DNA from: Anaerolineales bacterium
GTDB lineage: Bacteria; Chloroflexota; Anaerolineae; Anaerolineales; DRMV01
Assembly (NCBI GenBank): GCA_026985785.1
Contig: JALSPT010000003.1
Location: 1-5,851 of the forward strand
Direction: 5' to 3'
Length of the DNA stretch: 5,851 bases
Program-made: the position numbers and the translations under genes
Notes under the pieces: model-generated
Databases searched by the model: none
Told to the model about the DNA's origin: nothing
The model's input: only the letters and a program-made list of their open reading frames with translations
Shown here: positions 1-5,851 of the stretch, piece by piece
How the letters are laid out: each line of letters opens with the position of its first letter
How positions within the stretch are numbered: position 1 is the first letter of the stretch

Positions 1-1932
1 GTAATGATGCAAAAACTCGTATTTGAGTTTCGCCATGTCCACGCCGGAAGGGCACTCTGCCCGGCACCCTTTGCAGGCCACACACAAATCCAACGCACGA
101 TAGGCAGCCTCTTCGGCCTGCGGCAGGTGCCCAGCCATCATCGCTCGCAACAGATTGGCGCGGCCGCGCGTCAATTTGTCTTCCTCGCGCGTGGCCTGAA
201 AGGTGGGGCACATCAGGCCATCGCTCTTGCGGCACACCCCCGCGCCGTTGCACATCTCCACCGCGCCGACCAGCCCACCGCTGGCGGAAAAATCCAGCAC
301 CGGCGTCCACCCCTGCGGGCGGTAGTCGTCGCCATAGCGCAAATGGGCGTCCATACGGGGCGCATCTACGATTTTGCCGGGGTTGAGCAGGTTTTGTGGG
401 TCGGCCGCGGCCTTGATTTCGCGGAAGAGCGCCATCACCCGCGGCCCAAAAGCACCTTCCAGAAACTCGCTGCGCGCCAGGCCGTCGCCGTGTTCCCCGC
501 TGGGCACCCCGCCAAGGCGGATACCGGCCTCCATCGCCGCCTGCGCCAGAGCGCGCAATTTACCCCGGTCGCGAGCATCTTTCAAATTGAGCGCCGGGCG
601 GATGTGCAGGCATCCCGCCGAGGCATGGGCATAAAATTCCGCCTCGGTGCCGAATTCCCGCATGATGCCCTCGACGGTGCGCACGAACGCGCCGAGGTGC
701 TCCACCGGCACGGTGATGTCTTCCATGAAAGAAATCGGCTTGGTGTCGCCCGGTTGAGACATCAACAGCCCCAAGCCCACCTTGCGCACCTTCCAGACAT
801 GGGCTTGGGCTTCCTCGTCCAGCAACACGACGCCTTCCCGGCTGAGGGCGCGCGCCTGCGCCTGAACCAAGCGCCGGTCATCGCCCGCAAACTCCACAAT
901 GAGGATGGCCGCCGGTTCGTCAGGGGGCAGGAAATCCACCAGGGAAGCATAAGCGGGCACGGCGCGAGCGGCTTCCCAAATGCGGCGCGGCAACAGTTCA
1001 ACCGCCGAAGGGGAAAACGCCAGCAGACGCGGCACATCGTCGCAAGCCGCGGGGACATCGGGATAAGGCAAAATCACCAGGGCATGATATTTTGGTTGCG
1101 GCACAAGCCGCACCGTAGCGCGGCGAATAACCGCCAATGTGCCTTCAGAACCGGCCAAAAGCGCCTGCAAGGGCACCTGATCGGGCGGGAAAGGCGGGTA
1201 GGGCAGATCGAGGGAGAACCAGCGGGGCGGGCGGGCAGGCGCCCAAGGGAGTAAGTAATTGACGCTGTACCCCGAAGCCCGCCGCCAGACATGCGGCCAA
1301 TCTTGCTTGAGGCTTTCCGCCGTTTCCCTCTCGCGGAGGCGATTGGCTATGCGAAGAAGGCGCGCCACGGTTGGGTTGCCGGGCGCGGCGTCGGGGGGAA
1401 GAGGGGCCAGTTCGCCCACCGAGCCATCGGCAAAGACCACCTCGGCGCTCAGCAAATGGTCGACGGCCATGCCATAGACGATGGAATGCGCGCCGGTCGC
1501 GTTGTTGCCCAACACGCCGCCCATGGTCGCCCGCTCCGCGGAGGCCGGATCGGGGCCAAATTGCAGGCCGTGGGCAGCAGCCGCAGCGTTCAGGTCACGC
1601 AGCACGAGGCCAGCCTGAACCGTGGCCGTGCGGGCTTCGGGGTCGAGGGCAATCAAGCGGTCGAGGTGACGAGAAAGGTCGAGCACCACCGCTTCGCCCA
1701 CCGCCTGCCCCGCCAGGCTGGAGCCCGCCCCGCGCGGCAGCAGCGGCACGCCGTGCTCCGCCGCCAGCGTGACGAAGGCCACCAGGTCATCCTCATCGCG
1801 CGGGAAGCCCACCGCCAGGGGTTGAATCTGGTAAATGGAAGCGTCGGTGCTGTAAAGATAGCGAGAGACCGGGTCGTCGTGGAGGACCAGGCCGTGCTTG
1901 CGGGCAGAGGCAACGAAATCAGGGAGGGACAT
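1..1932 (-). CDS. FAD-binding and Fe-S-binding oxidoreductase, YdiJ / D-2-hydroxyacid dehydrogenase type (partial, C-terminus beyond left edge)
   Basis: The 644 visible codons give an FAD-linked dehydrogenase of the GlcD/Dld/YdiJ group, expected to oxidise a D-2-hydroxyacid (D-lactate or D-2-hydroxyglutarate are family substrates) and pass electrons through Fe-S clusters. The N-terminal FAD-binding (PCMH) domain has PRGAGSSLAG at 67-76, GNNATGAHSIVYG at 142-154 and GSEGTLAVI at 261-269. The C-terminal FAD-oxidase domain has AGCLHIRPALNL at 439-450, SGEHGDG at 478-484 and DPQNLLNPGK at 511-520. A dicluster ferredoxin-like module follows: C561, C567 and C575-Pro, then C617, C620, C623 and C627-Pro. 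The GCLHIRPAL form and the covalent Fe-S module point to the YdiJ family rather than stand-alone GlcD. YdiJ-type proteins are about 950-1,000 residues, so roughly a third is missing, probably the cysteine-rich CCG domains. The ATG at 1932 is preceded by AAAAAGG with a 7-base spacer. Family assignment is firm; substrate is unknown. Confidence 0.93.
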   Translation of the reverse strand, partial: MSLPDFVASARKHGLVLHDDPVSRYLYSTDASIYQIQPLAVGFPRDEDDLVAFVTLAAEHGVPLLPRGAGSSLAGQAVGEAVVLDLSRHLDRLIALDPEARTATVQAGLVLRDLNAAAAAHGLQFGPDPASAERATMGGVLGNNATGAHSIVYGMAVDHLLSAEVVFADGSVGELAPLPPDAAPGNPTVARLLRIANRLRERETAESLKQDWPHVWRRASGYSVNYLLPWAPARPPRWFSLDLPYPPFPPDQVPLQALLAGSEGTLAVIRRATVRLVPQPKYHALVILPYPDVPAACDDVPRLLAFSPSAVELLPRRIWEAARAVPAYASLVDFLPPDEPAAILIVEFAGDDRRLVQAQARALSREGVVLLDEEAQAHVWKVRKVGLGLLMSQPGDTKPISFMEDITVPVEHLGAFVRTVEGIMREFGTEAEFYAHASAGCLHIRPALNLKDARDRGKLRALAQAAMEAGIRLGGVPSGEHGDGLARSEFLEGAFGPRVMALFREIKAAADPQNLLNPGKIVDAPRMDAHLRYGDDYRPQGWTPVLDFSASGGLVGAVEMCNGAGVCRKSDGLMCPTFQATREEDKLTRGRANLLRAMMAGHLPQAEEAAYRALDLCVACKGCRAECPSGVDMAKLKYEFLHHY

Positions 1933-2025
1933 GGGAAAACCTTTTTGAGGTAGGAGAGGTGCCGGGGTAAGGAGCACCGGGAAGACTGCGAGAATGTTGC
2001 GGCTATACGAAATGAACTCAAAAAA
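1933..2025 (-). promoter_or_regulatory. 93-base leader between the Lgt-like gene and the FAD/Fe-S gene, with a weak possible promoter
   Basis: This is the only sizeable gap between genes in the window, which suggests that the downstream oxidoreductase may be transcribed separately. On the minus strand TTGAGT (2021-2016) and AACATT (1998-1993) are separated by 17 bases. They match the sigma-70 consensus at 4 of 6 and 3 of 6 positions, which is weak. The candidate -10 would place a transcript start roughly 50-60 bases before the ATG. A 5-bp inverted repeat (1958-1962 with 1974-1978) lies in the leader but has no T-tract. The call rests mainly on spacing. Confidence 0.2.
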
Positions 2026-2778
2026 TCAGGCGTGGGGGCGCGGAGAAGACGGCGGGGGCTTACGACGCCAAAAGGGATAGAGCCACACCGTTCCTAACAG
2101 CACCAGCCAGGCGAGCACCTGAACCACCCGCACACCGCCGAGCACCGTCACGCTGTCGCCACGAAAGGCCTCGACGAACAGGCGCACCGCGGCCAGCAAG
2201 CCCACCGCCCAAAGGAACAGGGTGCCATCCCCACGGGGCGCACGCGCCTGCCGCCAAAGCACACCCAGCGCCCCGGCTGTGAGCCCGACCTCATAAAACT
2301 GCGTGGGATGGCGCTTCGCACCCCACAGCGAGATGCCCCACGGCAAGCGGGTAGGCGCGCCGTACGCATCGCCGCTGAGGACGTGCGCGATGCCGACAAA
2401 CAGCGCAAACACCACCAAGCCGGGCGCCAGCGCGTCCAGCGTCGGGCGCAGGGGGAGCCCTTTGCGCTGACCATACGCCCAGGCCACCAACAAGCCACCC
2501 AGTACGCCCCCGCCGACATCCAGGGTTTGCGGATTGAGCGCCAAGAGGCTCAAAGGGGCTTTGAGAAAAGCCCCCGGGAAGCGGAGGGCATAGCCCAGCC
2601 GCGCCGCCACCACACCGCCGAGAAGCGCCCAAAACACCAGGTTGGTGACCGTCTCGCCCGAAAGGCGGACGCGCGCCGCCTGCCGAGAGGAGGCCTCCAA
2701 CGCCAACCACAGCCCCGCCAAGAGCGCCAGCCCCGGCAGTTGCAGCATCAAAGGGCCAAGATGAACAGCAGGCAACAT
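2026..2778 (-). CDS. divergent Lgt-family (prolipoprotein diacylglyceryl transferase-like) integral membrane protein
   Basis: The 250-residue protein is mostly hydrophobic helices and has the Lgt fold signature in order: GGVVAARLGY at 54-63, a glycine-rich GGGVLGG at 89-95, SGDAYGAPTRLPW at 135-147, RHPTQFYE at 156-163 and RLFVEAFRGD at 199-208. Classical Lgt transfers diacylglycerol from phosphatidylglycerol to the lipobox cysteine of prelipoproteins. Aligned by eye to E. coli Lgt, R239 and E243 are kept (R199, E203) and G154 is kept (G140). However, Y26, H103, R143 and N146 appear as P15, G89, G129 and H132, and E151 is D137. Several of these are considered essential in E. coli, so ordinary Lgt activity is doubtful. 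It ends in a Pro-rich basic tail (238-250). The start ATG overlaps the preceding stop by one base (TGATG), with AGGAG at 2791-2787 eight bases upstream. The family call is secure; the reaction is uncertain, so no symbol is given. Confidence 0.85.
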   Translation of the reverse strand: MLPAVHLGPLMLQLPGLALLAGLWLALEASSRQAARVRLSGETVTNLVFWALLGGVVAARLGYALRFPGAFLKAPLSLLALNPQTLDVGGGVLGGLLVAWAYGQRKGLPLRPTLDALAPGLVVFALFVGIAHVLSGDAYGAPTRLPWGISLWGAKRHPTQFYEVGLTAGALGVLWRQARAPRGDGTLFLWAVGLLAAVRLFVEAFRGDSVTVLGGVRVVQVLAWLVLLGTVWLYPFWRRKPPPSSPRPHA

Positions 2779-3341
2779 CAGGGCGTCTCCTGCAACAAAG
2801 GCTCCACTTTCGAGCGAATCAATCCTTCACTCATCGGGCCGCCGACCACCACCGAGCGGATGATCCCCCGCCGGTCGATGAAAAAGGTGGTGGGTGTTCC
2901 CTGAACACGGTATGCGACGCTCACCTTAGCCTGAGGGTCGCGCAAGATGGTGAAAGTGAGACCGTACTGCCGGGCGAAAGCATCTATGGCCGCCGCGTCT
3001 CGCTCCACGGTGACGGCCAGCACCACCAACCCGCGGGATTCCTCATCGGCGTACACTCGCTGCAGGGCGGGCATTTCGGCTTTGCAAGGGCTGCACCACG
3101 TCGCCCAGAAATTGAGCAGCACCACTTTGCCACGCAGGGCGCTCAGGGTCACCGAACGCCCATCCAGGGTTTGCAAGGTGAAATCCGGGGCGCGGAACCC
3201 TTCGCGAGGTGCAGGTGGGGGGCCTCCCTGCGGCTGGTCGGCAGGGGCACGCGTCAACACGATCCAACCAAGCCCCAACACAGCCACACCAAGCAACAAC
3301 ACCCCATGCAGACGCGAGTACGGCAACATCGTGCTTCCCAT
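2778..3341 (-). CDS. membrane-anchored TlpA/ResA-like thioredoxin-fold protein
   Basis: This 187-residue protein begins with a single hydrophobic anchor (about 12-29), then a Pro/Gly-rich linker (32-47) and a redoxin domain starting at APDF (51-54). The active site is WCSPC at 82-86 in the setting LLNFWATWCSPCKAEMP, and the cis-proline is P150 in GTPT followed by TFFID. This is typical of extracytoplasmic TlpA/ResA/CcmG proteins that reduce or exchange disulfides outside the membrane, for example in cytochrome c maturation. No haem-lyase or other Ccm gene is visible here, so the partner is unknown. There is no cysteine after the hydrophobic segment, so it is a signal-anchor protein rather than a lipoprotein, notable beside an Lgt-like gene. 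ATG 3341 is chosen because GAGG (3350-3347) lies five bases upstream; ATG 3329 is a weaker alternative. It starts 7 bases after the permease stop, and its own stop overlaps the Lgt-like start by one base. Confidence 0.92.
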   Translation of the reverse strand: MGSTMLPYSRLHGVLLLGVAVLGLGWIVLTRAPADQPQGGPPPAPREGFRAPDFTLQTLDGRSVTLSALRGKVVLLNFWATWCSPCKAEMPALQRVYADEESRGLVVLAVTVERDAAAIDAFARQYGLTFTILRDPQAKVSVAYRVQGTPTTFFIDRRGIIRSVVVGGPMSEGLIRSKVEPLLQETP

Positions 3342-3348
3342 TCCGGCC

Positions 3349-4768
3349 TCAAAACAACAGCCACGCCACCACGCGGGGCGTGAGATGGGTCTCCAACACC
3401 GCGGCCAGCCCCATCAGGGGCACCACGAAGCCCAAGAACACCCGCCACCAGCGCCCCCACACCCGCAGCCAGATCACGCCCAGCGTTTCCGTCCGATGGG
3501 GAGCAGCCAGCGCCGCGCCCAGCCGCAACGTGGCCGCCATGAACAACGCCGTGGCCGGGATTTCTACTATGCCGTGAGGCAACACCATCGCTACAAAGCC
3601 AACCAGCGGAGGGATCCACCCGCCGCGAGCAAACCAGGCCAGCGCGCCGCCGATGACCGCATAGGGCAGCATGGGCACCACCACGCCCACCACGCCAAAC
3701 GAAAACGCCGCCCCCAGCGCGGCCAACAACATCGCCCGCACGTTGTGCCACCAGACGGCAAACGTCCCTTGCCAGCCCACCAAGGGGACACCCAGCACGT
3801 CCCCGCCCTGCCACGAAGCGCGCAGTTCCTCCAAAGAAGTATGCGGCACCGGGGGCAACGGCAGGCGCGCGACCCACATCGCCCCAATCCCCCCCGCCAC
3901 AAGCAGCAACATCACCGAGAGAAGCAATGGCCATCCCAAAGTAAGAATATCCTGCTGCCACACCTCTCGATACCACGCCCCCACCGAGGTAGCCTCACCG
4001 CGAAACGCCCCCCAAAACTGCTGCCACAGCCAGCGCACATTGAGGACGTCGATATCCCGCCCCAACAGATTCTCCCGGTTGAAGTGCGCCAGCCCCAGGC
4101 GCGAGGTGAACACCGCCAACACCGCCAAACCTGCTACCGTCACCCAAAGGACGTTGTAGCGCCGCCAAAACATCATCAGACTTTCCCACTGCAACAGCAG
4201 CGCCACCGGCACGATGATGAGCGAGGCCAGCAGATTGGCCGAGCGCACCGAGGTGGCCTGCGTGGAGATCACCACCGCGGCGCACACCATCACCACCGCC
4301 TGGACGGTGGTCAGCAGCAACACCATGCCCAGCAACAACGCCGCAGGATGCCATCCCACCGTAAAGTGGAGCCCCCCCACATACAACAACACGCCGAGAT
4401 AACTCACCGTCAACGGCAGAAACAGGACCGCGATAAGTTTGCCTACGTACAGTTGTGCATCGGTCAGCGGCGCGGCCAGCAACGGCTCGATGGTGCGCCG
4501 TTCGCGCTCGCCCACGAAACTCTCCAACGCCACGACCAGCGAAATGGAAGAAGGGAAAAAACCCACCACCATCATCAAAAACGGGAACATCCGCTCGGCC
4601 ACGATGTGAGCGCCAAAGCGGGCGACGAAATGCACCAATTGCTGGGCTGTGAAGTTCATCAACAAGGGGAAGAACAGCGTAAAGCCCACCACCGGCAAAA
4701 CGATGCGCCAATCACGCACCTGATCGCGCACTTCGCGCTGGGCAATCAACCACGCTCCACGCCACCAA

Positions 4769-4779
<11 letters not shown>
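3349..4779 (-). CDS. ABC-2 type permease fused to a C-terminal SpoIIM (DUF95) domain
   Basis: This 476-residue polytopic membrane protein has two modules. Residues 1 to about 305 are an ABC-2/NatB-like permease: an N-terminal amphipathic stretch with AQREVRDQVRDWR (13-25), the family motif ESFVGERERRTIEPLLAAPL (86-105) followed by YVGK (111-114), and about seven hydrophobic segments. After a soluble linker (about 305-343), residues 344-476 match the SpoIIM/DUF95 family: WHNVRAM at 344-350, LPHGIVEIPA at 400-409, RLGAAL at 419-424 and a terminal LETHLTP at 462-468. SpoIIM proteins occur widely outside sporulating bacteria; in Bacillus SpoIIM acts in engulfment. The permease half should form the channel for the ATPase encoded just upstream. 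Substrate is not evident. The open frame extends upstream to 4851, but GAGGTGG (4789-4783) and the conserved start of the domain favour ATG 4779, which overlaps the ATPase stop by 11 bases. Confidence 0.9.
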
Positions 4780-5698
<919 letters not shown>

Positions 5699-5710
5699 CG
5701 GGCACCCTTG

Positions 5711-5851
5711 CTACCGTCGCCGACGGCGGCGCTTCCCCTTGTCCGCAGTCGCAGGCGCCGGTTGCGGCGCGCCTGGCCTGTGTCGCCATGCCAGCGCGGC
5801 CATCGCGCCCAGAGCAACCACCGCCATCAACATCTGATTGATGTCCAATCC
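5711..5851 (-). CDS. C-terminal fragment of an unidentified protein with a hydrophobic segment and a poly-Arg tail (partial, continues past right edge)
   Basis: The last 46 codons of a frame open at the window edge are visible, ending in TAG at 5713-5711. They encode a hydrophobic stretch (MLMAVVALGAMAALAW), then a Pro/Ala linker and the tail DKGKRRRRRR. This looks like a C-terminal membrane anchor or last transmembrane helix with positively charged residues on the cytoplasmic side. The stop is only 12 bases before the ATPase start, and the ATPase Shine-Dalgarno lies in that gap, so it is probably the preceding gene of the same operon. A short 40-residue protein starting at ATG 5833 is an alternative, but no good ribosome binding site precedes that ATG. 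I do not recognise the family. Confidence 0.5.
   Translation of the reverse strand, partial: GLDINQMLMAVVALGAMAALAWRHRPGAPQPAPATADKGKRRRRRR

Noticed and set aside
4..1254. Plus-strand open frame of 416 codons
   Set aside because: It is antisense to the FAD/Fe-S oxidoreductase, whose motifs are unmistakable over the whole interval. It shows no domain of its own.
1291..1953. Plus-strand open frame of 220 codons
   Set aside because: It is antisense to the FAD-binding domain of the oxidoreductase; high GC content leaves few stops on the opposite strand.
1958..1978. Possible terminator hairpin downstream of the Lgt-like gene
   Set aside because: The stem is only 5 bp with an 11-base loop, and no T-tract follows on the minus strand. 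The T-run right after the Lgt-like stop has no hairpin before it.

Overview
The window is a compact, GC-rich, minus-strand gene cluster from a bacterium, probably a member of the Chloroflexota (Anaerolineae-like). That placement is inferred from gene content, domain architecture and base composition. No rRNA or other phylogenetic marker is present, so it is tentative.

Read in the direction of transcription (right to left), the layout is: (1) the C-terminal 46 codons of an unidentified protein with one hydrophobic segment and a basic Arg tail (5851-5711); (2) an ABC transporter ATPase of the NatA/CcmA type (5698-4769); (3) a 476-residue membrane protein that joins an ABC-2 (NatB-like) permease to a C-terminal SpoIIM (DUF95) domain (4779-3349); (4) a membrane-anchored TlpA/ResA-type thioredoxin (3341-2778); (5) an Lgt-family membrane protein lacking several residues regarded as essential in classical prolipoprotein diacylglyceryl transferase (2778-2026); (6) after a 93-base gap, a large FAD-binding plus Fe-S-binding oxidoreductase of the YdiJ / D-2-hydroxyacid dehydrogenase type (1932 to beyond the left edge).

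Genes 1 to 5 are packed with junctions of +12, -11, +7 and -1 bases, and genes 2 to 5 each have a Shine-Dalgarno-like sequence just upstream. They look like one translationally coupled operon devoted to the cell envelope: ATP-driven export or membrane remodelling by the ATPase and permease-SpoIIM pair, extracytoplasmic thiol-disulfide chemistry by the TlpA-like protein, and an Lgt-like integral membrane enzyme. The FAD/Fe-S gene has its own leader and may be transcribed separately. It belongs to respiratory or central metabolism and has no obvious link to the envelope genes.

The most interesting points are the permease-SpoIIM fusion, the divergent Lgt-like protein, and their tight linkage to a non-lipoprotein thioredoxin. 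No tRNA, rRNA, CRISPR array, insertion sequence or long repeat was seen. Long plus-strand open frames in the window are antisense shadows of the minus-strand genes.
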